Assembly (NCBI GenBank): GCA_029204225.1
Contig: CM055092.1
Span: 46,503,486-46,567,485 of the forward strand
Source: Diphasiastrum complanatum
Lineage: Eukaryota > Streptophyta > Lycopodiopsida > Lycopodiales > Lycopodiaceae
Direction of reading: 5' to 3'
Length of the DNA: 64,000 nt
The first letter of the stretch is position 1. Each line of letters opens with the position of its first letter. Below the pieces are notes generated by a model. It did not search any database. It was given only the letters and a program-made list of their open reading frames with translations, and was not told where the DNA came from. The position numbers and the translations under genes are program-made. Positions 23,123 to 35,120 of this stretch are shown here, one piece after another.

Positions 23123-23639
23123 TTGAAGCAACGCTACAACTAGGTGATCCAATGGAGTGACCTACCCAAAGAGGCGATAGCTACAGTGGACGTTGATATT
23201 CGCAACCATGAGGCGAATGTCACGGCAGTCCCGAAGAAAGACAACAAGGATGAACCCACCAAAATGACAAAAAAGGACAAAAAGAAGGTGTTGGATTCCT
23301 TGAAGTTAATCTAGTTGGACTCAGATATAGCGTCATCTTCTACACAGGTGACAGAAAATCAAAAAATGACCAGTCGGGCCAAGATCAATATGCTGAAAGA
23401 GGAATCTCGACAAGCTCCAGTTCACAAGATGCCTGATACTTTCAAGAATTATACTTTGGACGACGTGATAATCATGATGTCGCAAGCCCAGTGAGAACCT
23501 GATCAAAGTCAGGCACCAGCGAAACAAGTTTTTGAGGGACCTGCGCGAACACAGCCGATGAATCTTGTGGAGCCAGGAGAAGAAGAAAAGATAATGCATG
23601 TGGGAGAGCAGTTAACACCCACGCAGTTCAAGAGACTAT

Positions 23640-24772
23640 GATCCTTGTTGGCGGAATATAAAGATTGTTTTGCCTGCAGCTATAGTGATCTAAAGGGCAT
23701 TCCGCCAATAGTAGTCCAACATACCATACCCTTGGTGGACAAAGCAGTCCCCAAGGTGAGCCGTTACTACCGCTGCAACCCAAATTATACAGAACTGATC
23801 AAGCAGGAGTTGCAAAAGCTGATGGACGCAGTTTCATTTACAAGATCGAGCACACGGAATGGGTATCGCCGATAGTTATAGTACCCAAGAAGAATGACAA
23901 AATGCAGATCTGTGTGAATCTGAAGGCGCTAAATGCAGTCACCAAAAAGGACCATTTATGGAAAGTGTCCTCAACAGGGTAGCTGGCGCCGAAGCCTACA
24001 GTTTTCTGGACGGCTTCAACGGCTACAACCAAGTGAAAATAGCCCCCCAGGACCAACACAAGACAACATTTGCCATGGAATGGGGAACCTATGTCTATAA
24101 AGTGATGCCATTTGGACTTTGCAATGCCCGGGACAATCCGCGAGGTCTACATTTTCATGGGTCATGCTAACTATTATAGGATCTTCATTTTTGATTTTGC
24201 AGAGTTAGCCAGACCAATCTACAAACTCACAACGGATCCACATTGGAATGAGGAAGCCCTAAAGGCTTTCCAAAAGCTTAAGGATGCATTGGTTTCAGGA
24301 CCAATCTTACGCCCACCCAATTGGTCCACTGAGTTTCACGTGCATACGGAAGCATCAAAGTATGCAGTTGGAGCAGTCTAAACCAGCCAGGTGAACACAA
24401 AAAGGATTTTTCAATCCGGTTTGCAAGCCGACAACTCAGTGATACCGAAATGAACTATTCAATCACAGAGTGGGAAGCACTGGCAATGATCTATGCGGTT
24501 AAGAAATTTTGACATTACTTGATGGCCAACATTTTGCTTTTTATACGGACCATCAACCCTTCCTCTATCTTGTTAATAGAACTTGCAACACCGGAAGAAT
24601 CACCAGATGGCTACTTCTGTTATTGGATTTTGATTTTCGGATAGTGCTTTGCAAGGGAAAACAACACTACATGGCAAATCATGTGTCACGAATCAAGGGA
24701 AAGGAGACTGCAACCCAACCCAATGATGAGTTGGCAGATGCTATCTTATTTTACATGGACATAGTACCATAA
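23640..24772 (+). mobile_element. Ty3 element 1 RT and RNase H, internally deleted
   Basis: RT motifs in order are VSRYYRCNPNYTELIKQEL, WVSPIVIVPKKND, AYSFLDGFNGYN and YKVMPFGLCNA. The reading then jumps at about 24130 to the connection domain (VYIFMGHANYYRIFI, ARPIYKLT), so the Y-x-D-D catalytic segment is deleted. RNase H follows with FHVHTEASKYAVGAV (the usual catalytic Asp of HTDAS is Glu) and FAFYTDHQPFLYLVN. Frameshifts occur near 23840, 23960 and 24380-24500, so it cannot be active. Confidence 0.85.
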
Positions 24773-25725
24773 TGGGCTGCCGACATTGTTGAATATCTAA
24801 TGCGGGGCCAACTAGACAAATCACTACCAAAGGCGGAACAGCGGGAATTGATCTTGAAGGATAGACCTTATCAGCTAATTGTCGGCCAGTTGTACCGAAA
24901 AGGTCTTGATGGAATTTTTCAACGGTGTATTCTTCCTCATGAGACCACCCAGATCATTTCGCTTTCACATGAAGGCATGGGTGGGGGTCATTTTGCATCT
25001 GACATTACAGTTCACAAGATCCTGCAATCAGGAGGTTGGTGGCCAACGATTCATAAAGATACGGAGGAATACTTGAAAAAGTACGATGTGTGCCAAAGGG
25101 CAAGGAGACCAACGAGATTGAACTATGATCTACTACACCCAATCTTAGCCCAAGCACCGTTCGAAAAATGGGGATTGGATTATATTGGTCCAATTCACCC
25201 TGCAACAAGGAGTTTCCAGGCTTGATACATAATTGTAGCCACAGACTACCTCACCAAATGGGTCGAAGCCAAGGCAGTAAGAGTAGCTGATGCTAGGACC
25301 ACTACCAAGTTCCTTTATAAAAATATGATTGTGCGCTTCGGATGCCCGGTGGAGCTAGTCAGTGATCACGGAAGCCATTTCATTAATGAGACCATCAAGG
25401 TCCTGTTGGAGAAATTCTTCGTGATCCACAGAACCAGTACGCCTTATTATCCTCATGGTAATGGGCAAGCAGAATCATCCAATAAGATCTTGTGTAGTGT
25501 GCTCACGAAAACAGTTGAAGCTAGCAGATCAGATTGGGAACACAAGTTGCATGCTGCACTGTGGGCATTCAAGATAGCATATAAAGGAAGCACTGATCAA
25601 ACACCCTTCCAATTGGTATATGGTCAGGACGCTGTGATGCCAGTAGAGCTTTTAGTTCTTTCATTAAGGATTTCCACCGCGCAATGTCTTAATGAGTCCA
25701 AATCTCTACAGCTACGTCACGAAGC
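24773..25725 (+). mobile_element. Ty3 element 1 integrase, degenerate
   Basis: The zinc-binding part has HEGMGGGHFASDITVHKIL and KKYDVCQRARRP, where the first Cys of the usual C-x-x-C is Tyr. The catalytic core has all three acidic positions: D in WGLDYIGPIHP, D in LVSDHGSHFINE, and E in GNGQAESSNK. It then reads QTPFQLVYGQDAVMPVE. Single stops at about 24770 and 25225 interrupt it. The usual integrase C-terminal domain is not evident; an unrelated-looking domain follows from about 25726. Confidence 0.88.
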
Positions 25726-26290
25726 TCTACATATGACAAGTCCACAACAATTTCGAGTGAACGTGCACTTCCTGGCATGTCCACGAAGATCCAAATGGGC
25801 GGAATGTGGCACCCCTCTGGACAAGATCACACTTCAGAATCTCAATTGGCCGGTCATACAATCAGAATATGGGTGGACTACGGATGTAGATGCTAGAAGG
25901 GCTCTCATCGCATTCGCCAACCAATACATCAATTGTCTTGATCTCACAGTCCGCGCTGCAGCCACTTACGCCCGAGATTTAGAACATCTGATGGGGATCG
26001 AAACTAAATGGGACAATTTTCTCCCATCCATATTCTTTGATGTTAATAAGGCGCTACCTTCAAACAAAGTCAAAGATCAGCTGCCAATAGCTCATGTATA
26101 TTACCGAGCTGCGCTTTTGGGTGATCCATGGACATGCCGATTCCAAACATGGGTCAACCAAGATTGGCTGCGGGGGTCCACAAGTCTCTTCACACGCCAA
26201 AGGACTTGAAAAAATTGGACCGCCTCAACTTTATGGAGGATGTCACCGCCTACCTCATCCAGCAAAGGCGGGCGATAAAAACGCTCTACT
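25726..26290 (+). mobile_element. unrecognised domain following integrase in Ty3 element 1
   Basis: About 150 codons continue the integrase frame to a stop at 26209, and a one-base slip near 26170 extends the reading to about 26281 (LKKLDRLNFMEDVTAYLIQQ). Visible segments are YGWTTDVDARRALIAFANQ, YARDLEHLMGIETKWDNFL, DVNKAL and PIAHVYYRAALLGDPWTCR. I recognise no integrase, chromodomain or envelope motif. The DVNKAL...AHVYYRAAL signature recurs at the 3' end of the minus-strand Ty3 element (14044-14331). It may be an accessory domain of this lineage. Confidence 0.5.
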
Positions 26291-26338
26291 AAACCGGCAG
26301 AGTGTCGAGGGACCGACACTACTTCAGGCCGTGGGTCC

Positions 26339-27116
26339 TGTTGGGGGTATTCCCAACAAAGTGTAAATAAATAAAATCATCCAATAAAATGTGTTGCGAG
26401 GGCATGGCATCCTGCGTGTATAAGCCCATGGCCCAATGAGCATGCAAATAAAGTTGTAAATAAAATAAACATGACTTGGGCCGTGGAACTAAAATAAAAC
26501 TAGAGGCCCAATGTCATTTTTAAACTTAGAGATTACTTTTTAGAGCTGGGTCCAAATTGGGACTCACATGAATCTTGTGATTTCTAATGTACTTTTTGTG
26601 GACCCTTGGGTCCAAGATGAATGGATAGGATCATTGTGAATATTAGCCAATAGGATTGAGGGGCAAGGGCCTTCCCCATTTTATAAAAAGGCACCATTTG
26701 TACACTATTTTCATGCTTAATGAGAAGGAGAAACTCTACCAATTTTGGAAGAGAAGCATCCTCATTTGCAATTCAATGCTTGCTATTGCTCTTGTTGTTT
26801 TCAATTGCTTTCAAGTTCATGCTTTTTGGTTTCCATAGTTTATGTTTCTCCTTTAGCAAGTATAATGTGCGTTTGAGCTAATCTCCACTCTCACTCTCTA
26901 TCTCTCTCTCTTTCTCTCTTCTCTTCTCAATCTCTTCTTTTATATCCCTTCCCTTCACCCAAATCATGATGAATGTTAGTGTAGAGGAGTAGAGTTAAGG
27001 GAGAAAGTTGAAAACTAACTAAAAGTAGCATCTATGCATAATTAGGTACCTATCCAGTGATCTAACCCTTGTTGACAGGCGGGAGGGCTATACTACGCAA
27101 GATCTTCGACCCCACG
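26339..27116 (+). mobile_element. 3' LTR of Ty3 element 1
   Basis: Begins TGTTGG and ends CCCCAC(G), collinear and nearly identical with 18127-18946 apart from a deletion near 26985 and scattered substitutions. The five bases after it (ACATC) match the five before the 5' LTR (GCATC, 18122-18126) at four positions, which is consistent with a target-site duplication. Confidence 0.9.
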
Positions 27117-27508
27117 ACATCCTCATTTGCTAAGCACTCATGCTAATGCTTTTTTTGTGTGTTTCTATTTGCTTTCCATTTCAATGTTGTTGTTTTAATA
27201 GTTATGGTTTCTCCATTAGCATGCATCTTGAGCTTTTGAGCTAACCTCCCTCTCCACTCTATCTCTCTCTTTCTCTCCTCTCCTCTCTATCTTTTCTATT
27301 CTTCTCTTCCCTTTCACCCAAATCATGTGGAATGCTAGTTTAGTGGAGTAGAGTTAGTGGGAGTAGTGTTAATGGTGAGTAGAGTTAAGGGAGAAAGTAG
27401 TGAAATAACTAAAAGTAGCATCTTTGCATAGTTAGGTGCCTATTCTAGTGATCTAACCCTCTTTGACAAGCGGAAGGGCTACTCACCGACCATATCTACA
27501 TCCCTACA
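27117..27508 (+). mobile_element. right half of the 5' LTR of Ty3 element 2
   Basis: Continues the LTR interrupted at 18126 (CATCCTCATTTGC onwards) and ends CCCTACA before a primer site. It matches the 3' part of the element 1 LTRs, with more substitutions. Confidence 0.82.
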
Positions 27509-27509
27509 G

Positions 27510-27527
27510 TGGCACCGATGCCGGGGA
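27510..27527 (+). other. Ty3 element 2 primer-binding site
   Basis: TGGCACCGATGCCGGGGA begins one base after the LTR end. It is in the same position as in element 1, with a diverged core. Confidence 0.65.
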
Positions 27528-28806
27528 TAGGTTCTCTCTAACTACTATAGCTACCTTTTTAGTTGTTTCTTGCTTTTTAGTGTTTTAGGTGGATTTTTGG
27601 GGTAGAGATAGTTAGTTTTTTGTATTTTGCTGTATTTGAACTATTTTCAGCTAGTGAAGGAGGTGTGAGAAGGTAGAGGAGGCCCTAAACAGCCACTAAG
27701 GGCTTGACATCCAAAACAAAACTTTAAAAAACCCAAAAAAGAAAACACACCAATATGCATTTTGGAGGGAAAAAGAGCCAAAATTCTCATCAGGTTTTGT
27801 TTTCTCCAAAACTAGTGAGAGTTAACCCTCGCACGACTAACAACAGCTCTAGGGTACTGTCCCAGACCCTCATAGAAGCCTGTGAGAATTAGTTCCAAGT
27901 AGATTGCAAAACTCAGAGAAAAAAATCCAAAAAAATCCAAAAAAATTAGATTTCTATAAGAACTCTCGTAGAGCTCTCTGAAGTTCCATCTCAGTGAGAT
28001 TAGGACACAGAGAAGCTTGCGAGAGTTAGTTCACAATCTAAGTGTCAGTGCGAAGGCTTTTAGTGAAAAAAAGATGGAAAAATCCATTAGAACCCTCGCA
28101 GACACAAATTTTTTTAGTTCCAATGGTCAAAAACCCTCGCAGAGAATTCTAAAGTTTTATCTCAGTGAGATAAGAAGACAGAAGAGCCTGCGAGAGTTAG
28201 TCTGGTCCCAGTGAGCAGAAAATTAGATTTAAGTGATAAAAAAATCAACAAAAAAACTAGAAGATCTAGAAAATCCTTCCAGAAATAACTCTCGTAGACT
28301 ATTCCATTAGCTTCAGAATGTCATTTTCCATTAGTGGTGAAGTCTGTGAGAGTTAGTACTGAATATCGGTGAAGATCAGACCAGATTAGTGGTTCTGAAC
28401 CCTCGCAAATAGTGAAATTTTAACATCTTGCGAGAGTTAACCTTCGTAGAGGTTTCTAGAGTCAGATCTATATCAAATGCAACTCTTGTAATCCTTCCGA
28501 GAGTTACTTCCTAGTATTCTATGAAAAATCAAGTTTTTTGACTGAAAATCAATGAAGAACCCTTCTTACAGCCAACCCTCTCACAAGTAACCATCACAGA
28601 CTAGATCAGTAGAAAATTTTGCATCAGATCCAACTAATATCAAAATCTCAGGTCCATCGGTGCAAGGAGTAAAAAGTTATCAAGGAAAAACCACCGCAAG
28701 AGGCCCGAATTCTCACTATCGGCCTATCAGATTGATCAGATCCATAAGATCCGGATTGAATACAATTAAATCAACAAGATCCAACTACCTTGGACCCTAC
28801 CACCGA
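27528..28806 (+). mobile_element. Ty3 element 2 leader with alternating complementary decamers
   Basis: Collinear with the element 1 leader. GTGAGAGTTAACCCTCGCAC (27815-27834) opens the series. AACTCTCGTAGAG (27961), AACCCTCGCA (28091 and about 28133) and the complementary TGCGAGAGTT (about 28018, 28188, 28430) then alternate. The duplicated longer unit with the CTCAGTGAGA hairpin is at about 27961-28030 and 28133-28200. No frame is open. Confidence 0.75.
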
Positions 28807-30479
28807 ATGAATCTGAGATCTAGACGATCAATAGCAAGAAGAATAATTAACCAAGCACCAAACCTTCCCAGAGTAGTAGCTGCGCAAATCGAGGCAGAGC
28901 CAGAACCAGCACCAATGGATCCAATGGGTCAACCCGTACCTGTCGCACCCTTGCAAACAATCCGAAAGACACCATGGATGGAAATTCCAAAAGTGCGATG
29001 GATCATCAGATCCCATCAGATTCCTCCAGATCTATGAGCAAGCTTGCAAGATCTATGACGATCAGACACTTGCAAAAAAATTGATGTTGTTTCCAATGTC
29101 TCTTGTGGCAGTGGCACAAGATTGGTACATCAACCTATCGGAATAAGAGAAAACCACTTGGGAAGCGGTTAAAGTGGCTCTCATCACATGCTTTAAACCA
29201 AGAAAACTCCTAGAAGACCCATTTCTCCTACTGAACAAAGTCAAGATGGGAAAAAGAAAAAGGGTCAGAGATTATATTGAGCTAGTCAAACATTTGCCAT
29301 CCGAATGCAATGCAGCCCTAACTCCCAATTATGTGATGATTATGTGGTTCCTTGGGGGGTTACCACGTAGCATCAAAAGAGAGCTCAAACGATGGGAGCA
29401 GTATGTTACCTTGTAAGAAGCAATGGAAGATGTCATCAGGGAAGAGGATGAGAGTTCGGATGATGAATCTTGTCCAGCCAACCACACTCCAACTTCTTTG
29501 GTAGCATCATCATCATCCAATGCTTTCAACCTGTCCACCGAGCTGCTGATGGAGCAAATGACCAAACTACACAAACATCAGATGGAACAACTCACGGCTC
29601 AGTTTTGCAGGGAGCTGTAGCACCAACATCCAATTCACCGGATCAGAACCAACCGCAGTATCCCCACCAAGAAAATGTATGGTACTCAATTTGCACTCAG
29701 AACCATACAGCAAACGAGTGTCCAGTCCTAAAGCAAAATCTGAGATTGACACAAAGATCTGCCATCTATGCAATGCATCATCACACAAGACCGCTTTTTG
29801 CCCATTTAATCTCCGAATTATACAGCAAAAGAGGAGTCCTTATCAGACTTCTTATCCATATCATCAAGGGGCACCAAATGCGGCATCGAGGTATGGCATG
29901 CCAAAACAATCATCAGCGCATGGCTTTACCTGCACCACCAAGGCTAGCTAACAACCAAGTGGCTCATGTGAATTTAGCAGCGGTGGAGCATGAGACACAA
30001 GCATCACCTCAACCTAAGTAGCAGCAATGGTACGGGCCGGACGAACCCTTTGTGGATCCTGCCATTAACGAATATTACGTGACCTATGTGGCTCAACCTT
30101 AGCGTCAAGGGAGTAGAAATTACTGCTACTACGGATGCGACGAAGGCCATAGAATTGTAGAGTGTCCTTACAAGGGACAATATACATCCTTATGCCGAGT
30201 ATGCGGCTATGGGCACTGTTACAAGAACTGTCCATTAAGACCTGGAACGAGTGCACCACTGAACCTAATCACAGGGAAAAATCTACAACAGTTTCAAGAG
30301 GGATGTCACCAGAAAAACAACACCCTCAAGTCCCAGTGCTAGCAATCACGTGAGCACAAAAGCAGAAGGAAGTGGCACTCTCACTACCCCCATCAATATC
30401 AGAAGGTCAACCCTCAGCTGCAGGACCGTATGCAAATGTGAGGGAAGAAGGAAGACAATATCAGAAGATATGCCACTGA
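28807..30479 (+). mobile_element. Ty3 element 2 gag, degenerate
   Basis: Starts ATG 28807 (MNLRSRRSIARR). Capsid pieces are CFKPRKLLEDPFLLLNKVK, RVRDYIELVKHL and REEDESSDDES. Knuckles include CHLCNASSHKTAFC at about 29760 (canonical C-X2-C-X4-H-X4-C, the position where element 1 lost a Cys), a CX2CX3HX4C knuckle near 29692 and another near 30195. Many stops and frameshifts are present. The frame ends in TGA at 30477, the same codon position at which element 1 has TAG. Confidence 0.8.
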
Positions 30480-31135
30480 GTGTAGAAGGCGCAAGAGGAG
30501 GAAAAAGCTCAAGCAAGAAACAAACCTATAGAACCTCCTGTTGTTGAAGAACCAATAGCACAAGCGGGTTCACCATTGCGAACTGATCAGAACGATCGGT
30601 TGCATCACCATGAACCACCATTCCATATGGGAGAGCCCGAGGATCCGCACACTGAGGTGCTCACAAGTCTGCTAGCAAGCCATATTAGTTTATCCCTTGG
30701 AGAATTACTGTGGATTGCGCTGCAAGCCAAGAGCCTTCTGGCTGAATGGGCCAAAGTTGAAGCAAAACCAGTAACACCAGAGCCCATATATTGTGCGGGC
30801 TATGAAGAAACAAATAATGTCCTCCACATCGAGGCAGTGTGAGAAAGAAAAGAGCATAATATCACCCTGCCAATCAAGCACAAGAGATTCGAGGATGAAA
30901 CAATAGTAGTAGATGAAGGATCAGGTGTAAATTTGATCTCCACTACTTTGTACCAGAAATGGGGTCTGCAAGGATTGAAGCTAGCGAGATTTGCCATCAA
31001 ACTAGCAAATCAGTCCTATGTAAAACCAAAAGGTGTAGTTGATGACATCCTTGTAAAAATAGTGAGAATGCAGTTTGTGATCACTTTATCCCACCAACCG
31101 TAGCCCAACATACTATACCCTTGGTGGATGGAACA
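30480..31135 (+). mobile_element. Ty3 element 2 protease and RT stub, truncated
   Basis: Protease homologue of element 1 (EPIYCAGYEETNNVLHI, VVDEGSGVNLIS with D-E-G instead of D-G-G, KLANQSYVKPKGVV). At 31080 it jumps from the protease flap region to the RT start (PPTVAQHTIPLVDG), so an internal deletion has occurred. Homology stops at about 31135; no 3' LTR was found. Confidence 0.75.
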
Positions 31136-33290
31136 TTGTATGGACAACGATGAACCAATTATTATTGTTTCCATGCTAAAGTTGTGAATACTTTGATATT
31201 TGATAGATACACGAACGGGCCATGATTAATATAAGAACTGAGTGCTGACTCCAATCTTCTTCTCAACTTCTCTTTTCTTGCTATGCTTTGAGCAATCGAA
31301 TCTTCGACATCATCTTTTATGTGACGGATGAAGAGGCTTCAAACCTTGGATATAGTATATTCAAGTATGAACATGGGTAGCACTGGTTTTTTCATGTCAT
31401 CTCATTCCACAGAAAGGAATGCAATACTAGCATGACTTTATGAGGATGAATCATTTTTTATACACATATAGACTATAAAGTACAAAGTCAATCATTGTTA
31501 CAAAGTTTAATATTTTTTTAGGGCATGTGAATATCAATACAAAACATAGATTCGGACTTGTTAGACATTTTGACTCGTAAGAGTATACACACACTGTGGA
31601 AGAATCATGACCTCGTCACAAGAATCCCTCACGACATCTATTCAGGTATGAGCTTTAAACTAGTTTGATGTGAGATTACATGTATGCAATTGATAAGAAA
31701 AGCTATGACTAAGAATAATATTGTAAAGAATACACATTGCTACTGGCATCATGCTAATAAGTCTCTTTCTTACATATTAAAACATGAATTCAGAGGAAGA
31801 TATAGTTAGAATAAAAGTAGAGTTTTTGTATTACTCTATTGTGGGTCCGATCGGTGAATTAGGACCAATATACACAATGTACTTAGTTTTTTTGAAAATA
31901 CAGTTGTTATGTGAACTTGCTGTGGGAGAGTGCTTTATGTGTATGTTATTGTGTTTCATGATTTGTGATCATGTTTCAAACAAATTTTAACTTAGTATTA
32001 GAGCAGTACAATGAGTGTGCACAATGCATAGTAGTTGTTGAACAGAGCTTTGGGAGAATTTTTTTCTAAGAGTTCAGGGCTTATGACGGGTATAAAGTGA
32101 AAAGTAAAGCATCGGTGCATTGTTTTGGACATACAAAAGCTTGGCAAGCTCAGTACATGGATCTTTAGCTTGTGCATAGCAACAAACAATGTCAAAAATG
32201 GGCAAAACTTGAGAATTTTGCAGTTAGTTTGTGAAAAAAATTGGGCGAGGGTTACAAGTTTTTCACAAAATCGACGATAACTTCACCGTCCGTGCACCGT
32301 TTTGAATGTTGTAAGGACAAAAAGGTATCCATTCTAGCTCACTAAATAGCCATGAAGAAAGTTTGAATTTTTTGTCAGAGAATTGCCAATTATCAAAGAA
32401 CCTAGTGGTTTTTTTGCGGAAAAAAAATGAAAAGAACCTCTTTTTCAGGTTGGGCTTATCTCACCATTTCTCCACATATTTTGGTAGCTGAAAACTCTAC
32501 ATACTCATAAATGGTACGGTGACCTCAGTCTAGGCCTCAGACAGCATTGAAAATGCTCAACAATTGAGTGAGATCAAGCCATAGAAAGGAGTAGAGGGCG
32601 GCCACAAGGAGAGAGAGGCATTCGTGTGTCCAAGTGAAGAAGAAAAAGTTGTGTATTGAAGGTTCTAGCAACTCCAAGTATTTACTTCAATGCTCAAATT
32701 CACTCCCAACCACAAGATTGGAGCCTACATTTACCAAGGGTCACGATTTAAAGTTGATTTGGTGGCCTAGATTGAGTCCTCTAGTTTCAATGGCCAAGAT
32801 TAACTTGAAGGGACTTGAAGTGCCTTGAAGAGCAAAACAGCCTTCAACCTCATTAATCAGTAAGGCCCAAAACTGCTTGAAGAGTGAAGTTTCTTCGTTA
32901 TGAAAAAATAGTTCATTTTTGTAAAAAGGCCCTTATTTTCACCTCCTTTAATGGTTTTGGACCAAACAAAAGGCTATGGACTCCAAACAAAGGGCACCCA
33001 AATTGTACCTACAAGTATAGAACTGCAAAAATAGAGTATTTTCCATGGAGAAAGCACTTAGTGGATGCCAAAAGTAATTCTACCCCCTTTGGGAGCGCCG
33101 AGGTCGGAGCGAGTGCTGAAAGGCGTTTTGGAAACGGAAACATAAACCGTCTTTGCTCCTAATTTGGCAATAAAGCAGCAAGTGGCCTGGTAAGCTAAAA
33201 ATTGAAGGTGATCATTTCTGAATTTTGACAACACTATTGGCTTCAACATAAGGCTTTTAGCCTACATGTGCAGTTTTAGGCATTTTGGAG
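31136..33290. other. non-coding DNA, including a copia leader
   Basis: No gene recognised. A primer-site-like TAGTATTAGAGCAG at 31993-32006 suggests a plus-strand 5' LTR ending just before it, with a long leader up to the copia gag ATG at 33291. The DNA left of 31990 does not resemble the LTR at 41705-42717, so it may belong to another element. Confidence 0.4.
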
Positions 33291-33701
33291 ATGGCAAACA
33301 TGGGAGAATCCATTTTGAGTGAAAATAGTAAATTGGACGAGATTTTCAACTATGTTGTGTAAAAGTTCAAAATGAAGAACATTTGGATAGAGAAAGAGTT
33401 GTGGGATGTCATCACAGGCGATGAGAGAAGATCACCAAATGAAGTGGACATCAAAGTGTTCGACATGAAGATGAGAAGGGCATTGACCTTCAACAACTTA
33501 TCGGTGAAGGACCATATCATTACCCACATCAGTGATGTCATGACACCAAGACAAGCATGGGATGTACTAAAAGAGTAGTTCAAGACTTCAAACCCATCAA
33601 GAATAAAGTTTTTGAGGTCAAAATGAATCGTGCCTGTATGGAGCAAGGGGAGCACATTCAAACCCATATGACCAAGATCAAGGCAATAAGGCTGCATGAC
33701 T
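33291..33701 (+). mobile_element. Ty1/copia gag, 5' part (host element B)
   Basis: From ATG 33291 the frame reads MANMGESILSENSKLDEIFN. After an in-frame stop in place of the usual Trp it continues KFKMKNIWIEKELWDVITGD and DHIITHISDVMTPRQAWDVL, the capsid signature of copia Gag. The following frame (NRACMEQGEHIQTHMTKIKA) is shifted. It is interrupted at about 33702 by a Ty3 fragment in the opposite orientation; the knuckle part of this gag resumes at 35533. Confidence 0.8.
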
Positions 33702-35120
33702 ACACTTTTCCTTGGATCTTGTGTTGAATTGCCTTCAAGTTGCTCTGTTGACGCTAGTCCCCTTTGTAATTCATCACTAACGATTTTTTGTAGTGATTGC
33801 GCCAAGAGACTTGGTAAAATCCGTTGGACTTCGTCAGATGCCAATTTCTTGACTTCCTCAGTTGCCATTGGCGTGATGGATTCTACTAGCTCTGTCTTCT
33901 GTGATGGTTTTACTTGTTTGTCCGAGGGTATCTTTGTGTACTTTGGGACTTTTGCCAGATTGTCTTCTTCATCACTCGCTTCATAGCCCGGTGGCACTAA
34001 GATTTTTCTTTTATAGTGCGTTCGAGGTGGAAGGGTCACCACATGTGCATGTCAGTCTACATAGGCCAAATGCCTCTTGGCTATTTGTGGATTTCTCATC
34101 GGGCAATCTTGGCATGGATGATTAACTCCGCATTGTGAACACGAGGGATCAAATGTTGATGGATCCCCTCGATGTGGACATTCAGCACGACGGTGTTTCC
34201 CTCTGCATCCATAGCATCTTACCGAGTGCAATACACCATCACCTCTAAGTTGATAGGCATACACTGGTAATAGATTCCCCTTAGGATCTTCCACAAAGTA
34301 GACTGGTAGGCTATTATGGTCCTCCATTGAATTCGGTGACATGCAAGAGGATATCACCAAAACTTCTACCTTTCCACTGTTTGTTGAAGAAACTCGTGAT
34401 TTAGATGGATCAATCTGACATCCATCATTTTGGTGAGCTCCTTGTTGGCTTGATTCTGCTTTTGACCATTGAACCACTGGATCTTGTTGTCGACAAGCCT
34501 ATTGCTCTGTATTTTGTCCTTTTAACAAGTGCGGATTCTTGATTGGACACCTGGTACTTGGATGATCTCCAAAGTAGAAGGTACATTCGTCCTTTTCAAG
34601 AAACTTAATAGAGCGAGCATAAGCTTGCTGACAGCTTGAACTGCAAGGTTCTTGGTCTTCCACTACACTTGATCTGCTTGACCTTGCTGCACTTTGTTGC
34701 CTTGCATGGGGTTTCATTCTTGTTGGATCATTGCTCGTTGTTGACCTTTATTCTCTGATTCCCCATCTGGATCGGGAAAATCCTTCTTCTCGAGTGAGAT
34801 TTCCATCAAGGCAGCATCCTTACAAAGTTGTGCAAGCGACGCATAGGATGCTAACTCTTCCATACCAGATCTGATCCTTTTGAGCAGTCCGGCATAGTAT
34901 TTTGCCATGATGATCTGTTGGGAAATCAGGGGATCACAATCCTTCACTAGATGATAGATCTGATAGGTGTAGTCTCGGATTGTTTCAGCAGGGAACTTTT
35001 TTAATTTTGATAATCCTACAAGGTGGTCTCCATAGTTCAGCACTAGAATGTCGCAAAGTAGTTGGTTGGTGAATTGCTTCAAGGTTTGCTCAATGACTCT
35101 GGTGTTCAGAAGAGTGATGA
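33702..35120 (-). mobile_element. Ty3 gag fragment inserted in copia gag
   Basis: Minus-strand blocks 35082-34714 (capsid-type helices with LKKFPAETIRDYTYQIYHL), 34717-34499 (CTFYFGDHPSTRC), 34477-34052 (CYGCRGKHRRAEC and CSQCGVNHPCQDC) and 34042-33700 (Lys/Glu-rich tail) form one frameshift-broken gag. Two knuckles have C-X2-C-X3-H-X4-C spacing, as in the other Ty3 elements here, but the capsid sequence differs from them. No LTR is visible at either end. Confidence 0.7.
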
